From: Scedosporium boydii
Lineage: Eukaryota > Ascomycota > Sordariomycetes > Microascales > Microascaceae
Reading direction: 5' to 3'
Length of the DNA: 64,000 nt
Assembly: GCA_002221725.1 (NCBI GenBank)
Contig: NJFT01000046.1
Location: 1-64,000 of the forward strand
Position numbers and translations under genes: made by a program
Shown: positions 9,185 through 21,218 of the stretch, one piece after another
Layout of the letters: each line of letters begins with the position of its first letter
How positions within the stretch are numbered: position 1 is the first letter of the stretch
Notes under the pieces: generated by a model
What the model was told of the DNA's origin: nothing
Databases searched by the model: none
The model's input: only the letters and a program-made list of their open reading frames with translations

Positions 9185-11658
9185 ATGCCACGCTCAGTCT
9201 GCATCGTCGGTGAGTCCCTCATCCCCCCTCCAAACCCACCCATATCCCATATGCGCCCTCTCACACAGCCCCTCGTCCCCTCCACCAGGCGCCGGCCCCT
9301 CTGGCCTCGTAGCGGCAAAAACCCTCGCCAACCACCGCCACCCTCCCACCTCCGACGGATCCCCCGTCTACATCGTAACCGTCTACGACGCCAACGCCGC
9401 CATCGGCGGTCTCTGGCCCCTCGATGCGACGGACGACTCGCGGCCCATCCACCCCTTGATGACGACGAACCTGAGCAAGCACACCGTTCAGTTTAGCGAT
9501 CTTGCCTGGGAGGGACTGGAAGAAGGGGCGGAAGGCCGGAAGATGAGTGCGGTGCCCGAGTTTCCGAGGGCTTGGATGGTGGGGAGGTATTTGGCGCGGT
9601 ATGCGAAGGCGTATCTGGAAGGGAGTGCGAATGTGGAGATGAAGCTTGGGGCGAGGGTTTCGGGGGTGCGGAGGAAGGGCAATGGCTGGGTCGTTGAGGC
9701 CAATGGGGAGGAGAGGGAGTTTGATGCAGTGGTTGTCTCGTCGGGGTATTTCGGGAAAGAGAGGATCCCCGAATGGCTTGGCCGAGACGGGGTGGGTGAT
9801 GAGACCGAGAGGAAGGTTCCCGTCGTCCATAGCACTGCGTATCGCGATTTGAAGCGGCTGTTGACGAGGACGGATGGGACGACTGCTGCGGGGGGCAAGA
9901 TTCTCGTTGTTGGTGGGCAGATGTCTGGCGTGGAGGTTGCGGCGACCATTGCGACGCAGTTGTCCTCGGCCGTGAATTCTCCTCTCGAGAGTCCCATTCC
10001 TAGCCCGGAAAAGTACTCGGTGCACCATCTCGCAGATAGGCCTGTTTGGGTTCTGCCTCTATTTACTACTCCTACAGTATGCAACCTCTTTTCTATTTTC
10101 ATCCTGCTAGATACTAACCCTCTTCCAGCCGGCGAATGCTGCGCCCTTCTTCTTGCCTTCGGATTTCAACTCTTTCAACCTCGCAGGAAGGCCCCATCCC
10201 CTGAAAAATACCCGCGGCGGCATCATCTCCGAAGAGGCTGCCCGCATCGCTCACGAAAATCTCCGCCGCTCTCTCGGAACAAACCAATCCGAGTTCCACC
10301 CCCTCGCCGTCGTCGAGGACACCTCGTCCCCAGCCTTCGTCGCCATATCCCAGCTCTACCTCCCCCTCCTCCGCGCCCAACTCCTCGACCTGCACCGCGG
10401 TCAGCTCACCGGTCTATCCGGCACCACGGCCGAGACTACCTCGGGGCCTGTCGAGGACGTCGCGGCCGTTGTGCTGGCGACGGGCTTCGATCCCTCGCCG
10501 TCACTGAGTTTTCTGTCGGAAGACGTCTTGAAGGCGATTAACCACGCGCCGGAGTATCCCGATCTTACCCCCGCCCTGGCTTTCCACAGCACGCATCATC
10601 CTTCTGTCCCCGGTTTAGGTTTCGTGGGCTTCTATCGCGGACCGTACTGGGGCGTTGCGGAGATGCAGTCTCGATTCCTGGCCGAGCTATGGACGCTGGA
10701 AAACATCGCCCCGCAATCCGAGGCCTTGAAGAAGGCGCTCGAAGCAGACCGCTCGATAGAGAATGTTCTCGCTATGAGAGGAAACAAGCAAACGGCGCAA
10801 TTCCCTATGGGCGATTACCCCTTCCTCATGCAGGAATTCTCCACCGCGCTCAACCTCCCCATCTCTCCCTCCGTGACTCCCCAACTCTTCATCCCCGACT
10901 CCTCTCTACCTCTCGACCCACTAACCCCGGCTCGCTTCACCTCCCCCTCCGACAGCGGAAACACCTTCTCCAAGTCCCAAACCGCAAAATCCCTAGCCCA
11001 AGCACACTCATCCGCCAGCTCGGCCCTCACATCAACAAAATTCATCGCCGCCTCCATCTTCAGAAACCTCCTCGGCACATGGCACCTCGAGCGCGAAATC
11101 AACAGCAAACTCCCCTCCCACCCCAGCGGCACCTTCACCGGCACGGCGCGCTTCCTCGTGCGACAAAAGACGCTAGATGGCTTCGACGGCCCTTCCTCCG
11201 AATCCACCGACCCTGCTGTTATTTCCGAAGACGGAGGGTTAGAGTATCTGTACATCGAGGAAGGGACTTTCAACTCTACCCTCGGGTTCTCGTTCTCCGC
11301 TACGAGGAGGTACGTTTACAGATATGATGAGGTGACCGATACGCTTAGCGTTTGGTTCGTGCGTGTCGATGATCCCAAGCGCGCCGATTACCTGTTTCAC
11401 GACGTCGAGTTCTTGCCTCGCGAGGAAGACGATGACGCCGGTGCCGGCGCTGGTGCGTTCGATTCGGCGGGCGTGCATGTGGGCGCGAAGGCGAGGGGCG
11501 TCAAGGCGAAGGCGGGTCATCTGTGCGGCGGGGATTACTATTCCGTTGAGTATGAGTTTGGGTTCAAGGCTGTGAATCTGGAGAGGTGGACGACTGGGTA
11601 TCAGGTCAAGGGGCCGAAGAAGGATTATACGCTGCATGCTGTCTACACGAGGGATTGA
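9185..11658 (+). CDS. FMO-like FAD oxidoreductase fused to C-terminal DUF6314-like domain
   Basis: Exons 9185-9209, 9289-10076 and 10129-11658 give 780 residues. The first 25-nt exon encodes MPRSVCIVG, and splicing completes the FAD site IVGAGPSGLVAAKTL. A second nucleotide-binding site, ILVVGGQMSGVEVA, lies near residue 210-225, and the motif ATGFDPSPSL later on fits flavin monooxygenases. After about residue 590, the sequence changes to a separate domain (FRNLLGTWHLEREI, RRYVYRYDE, HLCGGDYY, KGPKKDYTLHAVYTR) that I recognise as DUF6314-like, usually a small stand-alone protein. The protein is thus a two-domain fusion: an NADPH/FAD oxygenase with a probable beta-barrel ligand-binding domain. 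Substrate is unknown. The two parts are separated by a Ser/Thr-rich linker. The stop is convergent with the next gene. Confidence 0.85.
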
Positions 11659-12076
11659 GCGTTTTTGGATTCCTTCACGATTTGCAGCTAGACCTAATTC
11701 CGAATTAGACATGATTCCTCCTTCCACTGCGTGCCCCCGTATCTTCACTTGTTGCTAGTAATGTACACTCAGAAGTAAACCTGTTCTGATATTTTGAAAT
11801 TCTCAACCAACCCTCCTTCCATCCGTACAAGTCATAATCCGTAAGTCCGTCATTAGTTGTTCAAAAAGAATAGAAGTGAGGGCCCCTCGATATCCGGGCC
11901 CAATATACAGAGAAAAAACCTTGAACCCTCCAGACTAAACTCGAACCGCACAGCTTTCACAAGTATCATACAACACCTAAACAATAAAAGAAAGCACAAG
12001 AAAGAACAACCGTATCGAGACGGCCACAAATGTGAAATGAACGCGCTCCGGACATTCGCCAGCCAGGCGCCCCCTT
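11659..12076. other. Convergent 3' intergenic
   Basis: Short interval between two converging stops. I see only likely 3' UTR sequence and no gene. Confidence 0.6.
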
Positions 12077-13277
12077 TCAAGTTTGCGCTTGTGGACGACC
12101 TCTAAGCCTCCGAGGTGGAGGAGCAGGAAAGTGATGGAACTGGCCGACGGGAGGCGTACCAACGCCCGTCTGTGGTACTTGCACCTGGAACTGGGCTGTG
12201 AAAACAAGACGAGAGTCAGTCTTCCGAAGGTCGGGTGTATAAAAGATAGGGTGACGAATAACATTACCATGTATAAACGAATCAACCTCATCCTGCTGCG
12301 TCTGTCCCCCCATAAGATGCTGCCCATCCCCCATCTGCCCCTGCTCCAACTGCAACCCCTGAGCATCCTGCTGCACCACACCCCCTTGCGTCCTCCTCCT
12401 AGCAGGACTGCTACTCGGCAACGTCCTCCCCTCATCATCCCCCTCATCCTCAACCATCATCGCCGAAGCTCTCCTCGCGCGCTTCTCAGCCACCGTCGTC
12501 GGCTGCCTCCTTGTTTGGTCAATCTGCCTGTGTCGCTTCTCCTGCTGCTCCATGCGCACCTGGCGCTGCACGTCTTCGTTCTCGATGGCGTAGATGGCGG
12601 CGATGCGCATTTGGAGCTGCGCGAGCATTTGGACGCGCTGGGGTTTGGCCATTTTGCGGTATTCGCCTTTGAATTGTTGGAAGGTGTCGCCTGTTAGGCG
12701 GAATACGGCTTGTGATACGCCTGCTACGGCGAGGGCTGCGGACGTTTCTGCGTCTGGGGCCGGTCCCTCCGCGGCAGCTGCTAAAGGGCACTCCATGTTA
12801 GCCATAACTTCCTCCCAACCCATTCAAATAAAAAGAAAGAAACGGAGAGCGGTTACCCTCATTCCCATCCGGCTCCCCATCAGCATCCCTCTCACTAACC
12901 CCCGGCGTCGGCGGCTCCGGCGTCCCCGGCTCATGATTATGCTGATCACAAATAACCGTCAAGATCCAACCGCCCATCATCTTACGATTGACGGCCTTCG
13001 CCTTCCACGGACAGTCCGTCTTCTTGGTGCTCGTCTTGTGCTTGGTGGCCTGGCACTTGTAGGGACGCCCGCCGCGGTCGCACACGAGGTCGCACCGCAC
13101 CATCTCGTTATTGGGAACGTCGGCGCCGCCGATCTTGCCGCGGTGCGAGCGCGCTTTTACGACTTTGTAGCCGTCGCTTTGCATGCGGGCGCTGAGGTCG
13201 GCGAAAAGGTCGTCGTAGGTTTTGTAGACGTAGGTTGGGCCGGGGGCTTGGGGGCCCGGTGTGAGCATGCCGAACAT
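12077..13277 (-). CDS. FAR1-type DNA-binding protein with C-terminal AT-hook-like motif
   Basis: Exons 13277-12857, 12807-12268 and 12195-12077 give 359 residues. The N-terminal 35-125 region has the FAR1/WRKY-GCM1 fold signature: YDDLFADLSARMQSDGYKV, RCDLVCDRGG, a DCPWKA cysteine and a CDQHNHEP His-x-His pair that would bind zinc. The middle is rich in Gln, Arg and Glu and may form a coiled coil (about residues 190-230). The C-terminus ends RRLRGRPQAQT, containing the RGRP core of an AT-hook. I infer a nuclear transcription regulator. Such domains derive from Mutator-like transposases in plants; in fungi many are domesticated. The second intron is 72 nt and has no stop in frame, so its retention would add 24 residues. 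Target genes are unknown. Confidence 0.75.
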
Positions 13278-13945
13278 GGTGGGCGGGAGGGGGCGAGGTG
13301 GCGCTGCTTTTCGGCTCGGTAGGTTTAGGAGAGTCGTGGGAGCCGGGTAGTGTCAAGGTCTCCGGAGCGCCCGGTAGAGGGGGAGCTTGTTAGAGCTTGT
13401 CGGAGAGCTTCTCGTGGAGCTGATGAGTGGGCGTGTGTGGATTTGGAACGCGATGGGTGCGAAACATGATGCGCCACTATGATCCGGATTTGGCAGCTGT
13501 CAGCCCACGTTTTCCTGGGAAGAGTTGGCGTAAATACATTACCCCGCCAATCCTGTTGACCCGATAATGGAATATTCATAGGATTTTGTTGGTAGAAGCC
13601 TCGACTTTGCGTCACGGAGAAGAGCACTTCAAAGGGAAACTGGAAATGCCTCCAAGAAGATAATTAATACTCTTACCTCGTAAAATTGTAAATAAATTCT
13701 CGTAAATTCTCATTTCCCATCCCATTACTTCGACTTGTAGGGACCCTGACTTCCTGATCCCCGGATCGCGGACAGTGGAGGCCTGGATCCCGCACTGACT
13801 TTTTGCCCCTGCACCCTCTCAACGCGTCTTCAGCCCTAGAGACGCGACCAGCGTGAAAGTCTACTTTCCAAGTCTCCTTAAAACTTCCACCTCCTTGATC
13901 CTCCCAAATTCAAGGCAGAAGACGACATATCTACGGCCGCCCAAG
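13278..13945. promoter_or_regulatory. Shared divergent promoter region, FAR1-type gene / MSH3
   Basis: The two starts face away from each other across 668 bases, so both promoters must lie here. I see no TATA box at a convincing position and no other gene. Confidence 0.5.
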
Positions 13946-16900
13946 ATGACAACTCCCGCATCGGGGAAGAAAAAACAAGCCTCCCTAACGAGCTTCTTCT
14001 CACCGAAATCTACCACCTCATCTGAGAGCCAATCCCAGAGACCCAAGCATCCGCCGACCTCTAGTCCGCTCCGACCCTCCGAGCCACTACCCGCTAGGAA
14101 GAGACCGCTCGAAGAGGACGCCGATAAGGGCAACACCGGGTCCGGAGCTTCGAAGAGGCAGAGGCCTGCGAAAGCGGTAGCTCCGGTGATAAATGAAGAT
14201 GTGCTCGTGGAAGACCTCGAGAATAACAAGCCGAGATCGTCACCGAGGACCGATTATTATCTTTTCGGATCGAGTCAGGATGGAAGAGACGTTAGTCCCG
14301 AAGTTGTGCGTCGGCGGGAGGACCTACATAGGAAATTCGTGAAGAAGCTAGGACACCCGGACAGTCTAGTTTCTCTGCGCCGTCTTGTGTCGGATCAGGA
14401 TGCAATACTCGCAGGGGAAGACGGCGGCGATGATGACGCCGAAGAAGAGGAAGCACCACCACCTCCGCCGAAGGGTAGGAAGACTGCCAAAGGTGGAAAG
14501 GCGAATAAATTGACGCCAATGGAGATCCAGTTCCTGGACATAAAGAGGAAGCACATGGACACCGTTCTCATCATGGAAGTCGGATACAAGTTTCGTTTCT
14601 TGGGAGAGGATGCTCGCATCGCGGCCAAAGAGCTTAGCATTGTCTGTATACCTGGGAAATTCCGATACGATGAGCGTATGTATATCTACTATCTGCTCTT
14701 CATGCCCCGACCCGAGAGCCTGCTCGATTTACTAACAACCACGATAGACCCCTCCGAGGCCCATCTCGACCGATTCGCATCCGCAAGCATTCCCGTCCAT
14801 CGCCTCCCCGTCCACGCCAAGCGCCTCGTCGCCGCGGGCTACAAAGTCGGAGTCGTCCGACAGGTAGAAACCGCCGCGCTAAAGAAAGCAGGGGACAATC
14901 GAAACACCCCCTTCATCCGGAAGCTCACCAACGTCTACACCAAGGGCACCTATGTCGACGAGATCGGCGAGCTCGACCAGTCTACCACCGGAGCGCCGTC
15001 GGGTGGCTACCTCCTTTGCATCACCGAGACTCCCAGCAAAGGTGGTGGTACCGACGAAAAGGTCGATGTAGGCATTCTCGCCGTCCAGCCCGCGACGGGC
15101 GACATCATATATGACAGCTTCGAGGACGGTTTCATGCGCAGCGAGATTGAGACGAGGCTCTTGCATATTTCTCCCTGCGAGTTCCTCATCGTCGGCGACC
15201 TCACCCGAGGCACGGACAAACTTATCAAACACCTTTCCGGCTCGAGCACAAACGTCTTCGGAGACAGGAGTCGAGTCGAGCGGGTGGGAAGGTCTAAGAC
15301 TATGCCTGCCGAGTCCCACTCGCACGTTACTCAATTCTACGCCGACAAGCTGAAGCAGCAGAGCAACGGTAACGATCGGGCAGGCGCCTTGCTCGACAAG
15401 GTCCTCCACCTTCCTGAACAGGTGACGATTTGTCTCTCTGCCATGATCACGCATCTGACGGAGTACGGCCTCGAGCACATCTTCGACCTGACCAAGTACT
15501 TCCAGAGCTTCAGCACACGCTCGCATATGCTTATCAACGGCACCACGTTGGAGAGTCTAGAAGTCTACCGCAACGCGACCGATCATTCGGAAAAGAGCAG
15601 CTTGTTCTGGGCTCTCGACAAGACGCATACGCGTTTCGGTCAGCGTCTACTGAAGAAGTGGGTCGGCCGACCTCTCCTCGACAAGGAAAGGCTGGAAGAA
15701 CGAGTCGAGGCCGTAGAGGAGCTTCTCGAGAACCAGTCCACTGCCAACGTCGATCAGCTCGAGAATCTCCTCGCCCATACCAAGACCGATCTAGAGCGTA
15801 GTCTAATCCGTATCTACTACGGGAAATGTACCCGCCCTGAATTACTCTCCGTCCTCCAGACCCTGCAGAGGATAGCGACGCACTACGCTCAGGTCAAGAC
15901 CCCGGCCGACACAGGTTTCCAGTCCCGTCTCCTCGGCGATGCCATCTGCTCCCTCCCACTGATCCTCGACACCGTCATCTCCTACCTCGACAAGATCAAC
16001 CCCGAAGCCGCGCGCAAGGACGATAAGATCAACTTCTTCCGCGAAGAGGAGCAAACGGACGCCATCCAAGACCACCTCATCGGCATCGCTTCCGTCGAGC
16101 AGGAACTTGAGAACCACAAAAAAGTCGCCACAGAAAAGCTTGGCTGGAAGATCCCCGTCAAGTACGCCACCGTGGCCGGTATCGAGTACCTCATCGAGGT
16201 GAGCAACTCTGACATCAAACGCGTCCCCGCCTCGTGGATGAAGATCAGCGGCACGAAGAAGCTCTCGCGCTTCCACACACCCGAGGTCGTGCGTCTCATG
16301 AGCGAGCGAGATAGACACAAGGAGGCGTTGGCCGCCGCGTGCGACGATGCCTTCAAGGATCTTTTGTCCTCCATCTCGGCAGACTACCAGCCCCTCCGCG
16401 ACGCCGTATCCTCCCTCGCGACCCTCGACTGCCTCATGTCCCTCTCCAAAGTCGCCTCCCTACCAGGCTACTCCAAGCCCACCTTCCTCCCCTCTGACTC
16501 CCCGCCCACAATCTCCATCAAGGACGGCCGCCACCCCATCGCGGAACACACCCTCCCCAACGGCTACATCCCCTTCACATCCACCCTCTCCTCCCCCTCA
16601 CCGCTAGCCTACCTCATCACGGGACCCAATATGGGCGGCAAATCCTCCTTCGTCCGCGCCGTAGCCCTCCTCGTCCTCCTCGCCCAAATCGGCTCCTTCG
16701 TCCCCGCCACTTCCCTCTCCCTCTCCCTCTGCGACGCAATCCACACCCGCATGGGCGCCCGCGACAACCTCTTCGCCGGAGAATCGACATTCATGGTCGA
16801 GGTCAGTGAGACCTCTCGCATCCTCCGCTCCGCCACGCCCCGGAGCCTCGTCATCCTCGACGAGCTAGGCCGCGGCACCTCCACGCACGACGGCGCCGCC

Positions 16901-17401
16901 ATCGCACACGCCGTCCTCGAACACGTCGCGCGCGAAACGAAGTGCCTCACCCTCTTCATCACGCACTACCAGAACCTCGCCCGCGTCGCCGACGGCCTCG
17001 GCGGCGGCCTCGTCAAAAACGTCCACATGCGCTTCCAGGCTACCACCGCCCGCCAAGACGACAACCAGCTTTCCTCTTCCTCCCCGGCTGAAGCCGCCGC
17101 CGCCGCGCCACAGGACACCGACGCCGACCCCGCCGACGAGGAAATCACCTTCCTCTACGAAGTAACAGAAGGCGTCGCACACCGCTCCTACGGCCTAAAC
17201 GTTGCCCGTCTGGCGCGCATCCCTCGTCCCATCATTGACCTCGCAGCCCGCAAGTCGCGCGAGATGGAGGCCGACGTGCGCGCGAGGCGTCTTCGCGCTG
17301 CGTCTTCCCTTTTGCAGAAGCTCCTTGGGCCGGGGCTGTCTGGCGACGAGGGTTCCCCGGAGAACATGGAGCAGCTCGTGTCGTGTATCGAGCAGCTGTA
17401 G
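13946..17401 (+). CDS. MSH3: DNA mismatch repair protein MSH3
   Basis: Exons 13946-14675 and 14748-17401 encode 1,127 residues, normal for MSH3. With MSH2 it forms MutS-beta, which recognises insertion/deletion loops in the nucleus. A PCNA-binding PIP box, QASLTSFF, starts at residue 11. The mismatch-binding domain begins [14 protein letters not shown] and continues with [12 protein letters not shown] and the MSH3-typical [17 protein letters not shown]. The ATPase has Walker [10 protein letters not shown] near residue 867, Walker [16 protein letters not shown] and FITHY. The ATG at 13946 is chosen because the PIP box follows at once, and an upstream in-frame extension has no ATG. The intron (14676-14747, GTATGT, branch TACTAAC) is 72 nt with no stop, so the open frame reads through it. 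Splicing gives [12 protein letters not shown], matching the family. Confidence 0.95.
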   Translation: MTTPASGKKKQASLTSFFSPKSTTSSESQSQRPKHPPTSSPLRPSEPLPARKRPLEEDADKGNTGSGASKRQRPAKAVAPVINEDVLVEDLENNKPRSSPRTDYYLFGSSQDGRDVSPEVVRRREDLHRKFVKKLGHPDSLVSLRRLVSDQDAILAGEDGGDDDAEEEEAPPPPPKGRKTAKGGKANKLTPMEIQFLDIKRKHMDTVLIMEVGYKFRFLGEDARIAAKELSIVCIPGKFRYDERMYIYYLLFMPRPESLLDLLTTTIDPSEAHLDRFASASIPVHRLPVHAKRLVAAGYKVGVVRQVETAALKKAGDNRNTPFIRKLTNVYTKGTYVDEIGELDQSTTGAPSGGYLLCITETPSKGGGTDEKVDVGILAVQPATGDIIYDSFEDGFMRSEIETRLLHISPCEFLIVGDLTRGTDKLIKHLSGSSTNVFGDRSRVERVGRSKTMPAESHSHVTQFYADKLKQQSNGNDRAGALLDKVLHLPEQVTICLSAMITHLTEYGLEHIFDLTKYFQSFSTRSHMLINGTTLESLEVYRNATDHSEKSSLFWALDKTHTRFGQRLLKKWVGRPLLDKERLEERVEAVEELLENQSTANVDQLENLLAHTKTDLERSLIRIYYGKCTRPELLSVLQTLQRIATHYAQVKTPADTGFQSRLLGDAICSLPLILDTVISYLDKINPEAARKDDKINFFREEEQTDAIQDHLIGIASVEQELENHKKVATEKLGWKIPVKYATVAGIEYLIEVSNSDIKRVPASWMKISGTKKLSRFHTPEVVRLMSERDRHKEALAAACDDAFKDLLSSISADYQPLRDAVSSLATLDCLMSLSKVASLPGYSKPTFLPSDSPPTISIKDGRHPIAEHTLPNGYIPFTSTLSSPSPLAYLITGPNMGGKSSFVRAVALLVLLAQIGSFVPATSLSLSLCDAIHTRMGARDNLFAGESTFMVEVSETSRILRSATPRSLVILDELGRGTSTHDGAAIAHAVLEHVARETKCLTLFITHYQNLARVADGLGGGLVKNVHMRFQATTARQDDNQLSSSSPAEAAAAAPQDTDADPADEEITFLYEVTEGVAHRSYGLNVARLARIPRPIIDLAARKSREMEADVRARRLRAASSLLQKLLGPGLSGDEGSPENMEQLVSCIEQL

Positions 17402-18302
17402 GAATTTTTTAATCTACTCTTCTATGCTAGAGCGTCCTTGTGTTCACATTCAAGTTGATTAGTTTGTAATAATACTCTATTGTGTCTTGGTCTTGTCCTA
17501 CTTCGACCGCACTGGCCCCTTTTCTCCTGTGACCTCAAACCTCGTGTGCCATGCCACTCTGAGATCTTGCGAATATTTCGATCTCTCTCTCCGTCCACGT
17601 CTCTACAGTCATCATTTCTGACGGGAACTACAAAAGAAGCTCCAGGACCTACGTAGAGAGCCTACTACATCACAAGCAAGGGGCACGCCGACGGAATATG
17701 GAGCGTGATGATCACTGGCAACATAGGTGGAGGCAATAACAATAATATATTTACCGACCTTGAAGATCCCCGCATGTACAGATGGGAAAGACTTTATCTC
17801 AAGGCCATTGCAAAACAATGAAAAGTGAGAAAAACTACATGCTATATGCGGGGTTTCGTAGGATACTCGAGAAGTCGAGATTCCATGATGCATATGTCGG
17901 CCAAGAAAAGAAGTAAGAAAAGAGAAAGAAAAAACTAGAAACAACTTTTCCCAACAGCCCTATCACTGCCTCGGCTCGATCGTGCCAAGCTGGTCCAGAA
18001 ATTGGAATAAAGCATGGCATTCCTCAACGCCGTTCATAAACTTCGTTACTCGTTCTAGGGCCCAGTTAGTCTCCTCACAGTAAGGTCGATAAATGCGCAG
18101 AGACACTTACAATCATTCGACAACAAGAAAAAGAAATGAAAACAATGAAAATGCCGAGTATCAAGGATGATGCCCGAGAAGCCGAGAGGGAAATCATGAA
18201 ATGAAAACAAAAAGTCGCCGCAGAGGATGCAAGCTGTAGCTGTTTAGACTCGTTGCCCATGGCTGACGGTAAAAACCAAGGGAAGGCTATTCCGCGAGGA
18301 GT
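17402..18302. other. Convergent intergenic interval
   Basis: 900 bases between the MSH3 stop and the zinc-finger gene's stop. Only short open frames occur. It probably holds both 3' UTRs, with AT-rich purine stretches near 17905-17935 and 18115-18220. Confidence 0.5.
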
Positions 18303-21218
18303 TCAGACGGAATTCTCATAAAAGGCGTCCCCTCCTTGAGTATTGGCATTGAGTGCTTCACGGCCACGGCGGATAGCCAGGTAATGACTGAACATTTCCT
18401 GTTGACTCATGCCGTTGACAGGTGTGAAAGTGCTAGAAACAACATCGGGTCGATAGGAATTGGAAATAGAGCCTCCAAATGGGTTCAGATGAAATTCACT
18501 TGGTTGAAAACACAGAGGATTGCTATTCAGGCGAGTCGGCATCCCATGCACGCTGTCACCAGCACCAGAACCAAAGATATTGCTATTTCCCTGGTGATGG
18601 GAAAGTCCATAACCAGAAGAAAAGTTCTCTTTGCCAGACTGGAATACCCTCAGAGGCTGTTGATGCTTGGGGGCAGTGGTGGGAGAACCGATAATTGAGT
18701 TGGAGCCAAGGCGCTGAAGGGCAATCCGATGACTTGAAAAACTAGAACGAACGGTTAGCTTTAGGCATCTCCCCTACAGCCGCCCCGTACCAGCCGACAA
18801 GGCTTGAGTAAAATCTTCGTACCTTTTACCAATGCGAGAAAGCTCGCCGGAAGGTGCTCGGTCTAGACAAGAAGGCGCAACAGTTAGCATCCTCATCGCA
18901 TGTCAAGGGGGGCCACTCGTGATTCCGATATGCCGCACTTGCGTCCACTTATTACAAACAAAATTCAGTAGTGTTCTGTCATGGTCGAAAGGCAGTGAAA
19001 TGAGGATCTTCTCAAGGGTGTATAGTCGAACAAATCGCTATGGCAATGTGTAGAGGATGGTTTTGCGTGACACTAGTCAGTGGGCGGGCAAGATTGTGCG
19101 CCTTTACTGACAATGAGAGAGATTTCCTCCGACAGAAGAATCATCTCCGTCGGCGCCCTGATCTTCCAGATCTGCGTCCTTGGAGGAGTTCTCCTCGTCC
19201 TCCACCATAGAGTTCTCAGCGCCAATGGCGGACTAGATAAAATGTTAGGTCTCTGAAAGCCAACGCTGGTGCTTTGAAGGGGGGGGGGGAATGATACTTA
19301 CAGGGCTAGGGGGCGGCGAAGGGCGCTCGAAGACGCTACGAGTGCGTATGAGGTTGAAATCCATATCGAAGACCATCTCGATAGGCTCGACTGCCTCAGA
19401 GTTAGCCTTCAACTGCGCCGTGAGGGACGCACTCTTGCGTTGGTTCCGGTTCTTTTTCATCTCATCCGTTGCGGCATCGAAAACGCCCATTCCGGGGTAG
19501 ACAGTGCCCTTGAGCTTAGGGCCGCTGCGTGTCTGCACGGTATCCTCATCTATGTCCTCTGAGACAATAGATTCCTCCGTGGGAACGACAGCGAGACTAA
19601 CTCGCTTCTTGGCACGCGGGCCGTCACCAGCATCGCCCTCATCCTTAATATAAGGCATCTTGTCCTTGATCTATAATCATGTTCAATTAGCGATCAAGAT
19701 AGGCGGAAGGTTTGGGATCACGACCTTTCTCACCTGCTGGTTCAGATCATCTTGGGCCTTTCGCTTCTTCTTGTCCTTCTTCTCACGCTCCGCCATGCGG
19801 GCGGCAAGAAGGGATTGGATCTCGTGCTCGGCATACCACATGTTGAACTTGTCAATCGACGCCTTGGCGTCGGTGTCCGTCATGGCCTTAATCAAAAGCT
19901 TCTGATGAGCGCCAAGATGGCCCTTTGAGCCAACGTGGGTCAAAAGATGAGAGGGGTCCGAAAACTTGGGTTCATCAGGGCAGGCGTAACAAATGAGGGG
20001 GATCTTGCTGAGCTTGTTGTCCGATTGGCCCTTGGACGAGCCTGTCTTCAAGGCAGAAGAGTCCTACTCGTGGTGAGGGCACAGTTAGCGAATTGTCTTT
20101 TCCACCTTAAAGGAAACAACATTGAACCGAGATAGACCGAGGACAAATGTCTGACGCATTACTGGGCGCAGGGGAGAAATGAGAAAATTGCAAACCGACT
20201 GGGAAAACGGGCGGTATGTGCAAGTACCCGTGTCACAGCTGGCCATCAGAGAAAGAAAGGCCAGTCCGAGGACCAGGCAAAGGCAGACAGACAATGATTG
20301 AAATGTTTTGAAGCAACTTACCGATGAATTACCCTTCTTTCCACCTCGAGTCTGCTTGCCCGACTTTCGAGGCGAGCTAGGAAGGGGGGTACGTCCAGAC
20401 TTCGCCATTGCGTCTGACTCGACGGTTTTCGCAAGCTGGTTGCTCTGCTCGGCTTCAGCGAGATTCTGCTGATGAAGGTCGGACTGAAGATCGACCTGAT
20501 AATCGAGAGGAGGTTGAACCGAAGTCTCAGGAGATTGGGATTGATTGGGGATAAAACCTGTTGCAGCTTCTTGACTCGAAGGCAAGTCGAAGGTCGGGTT
20601 CGCGTCAATCAGAGGCTCCTGGTACTGGAAATGGCCCAAGGGAACAGGCTGAAACTCGGGAAGCTGCTCAGAGGGAACAGCAGGGACAATGCCAAAGTTC
20701 TGATGAACGTAGTTGGGATCAGACAAGATCGTGTTCGGGTCAAAGGACGCGGGATCAAGGTTAGTAGACGTCGGAACGAACGCGTTTGGCTCGAAGAAAG
20801 TGCTTGAAGGTTGGTCCAGAAAAGAATCTGTGTCGAAAAAGTTCCAGTCGAGTTGGTACTCGGTGTCAAGAAGATCCATAGAAGCCTCTGCCATCAGCTC
20901 TGTAAAGGTCCTCGCCATATCAGCATCTCCTTCGTTGCCTTCAACTTCCTGAGGAAGGAGGCCAGGGGTAGTGAGCTGCCCATAGTTATCTCCAGTGTTC
21001 AGGGCAGTAGCTGTTGGCATGTAGCTCTCGCCTGTTTGAGACAACATCTGGTTATCGTAGACAAGATTGTTTTCGCCCTGGGGCAGGATGATGTCACCAG
21101 GCATATTTTGGTCAACAGCACCTGAGTTGCTGTTGCTCTCACCTGCCATTCGGAGCTCAGGAGAGCTGGGAGAGGGAGGACCTCCCTGATTCAAAGTACT
21201 AGAGTCTGTATTCTCCAT
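18303..21218 (-). CDS. Unrecognised nuclear-type protein with an atypical C2H2-like finger
   Basis: Exons 21218-20322, 20063-19734, 19670-19302, 19232-19108, 18862-18830 and 18741-18303 give 730 residues with consistent phases. The N-terminal 300 residues are acidic and rich in Pro, Gln, Ser and Asn (activation-domain-like), ending in a basic patch, SPRKSGKQTRGGKKG. Near residue 315 is CYACPDEPKFSDPSHLLTH-x5-H, a C-x2-C...H-x5-H arrangement like a single C2H2 finger. A Lys/Arg-rich helix with MAEREKKDKKKRKA and a second basic patch (AKKRV) follow. The C-terminus ends with NPFGGSISNSYRPD and NGMSQQEMFSHYLAIRRGREALN. I infer a transcription or chromatin factor but know no name. The last three exons are less certain; the GTAAAG donor after the fourth exon decides the frame. 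Confidence 0.65.
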
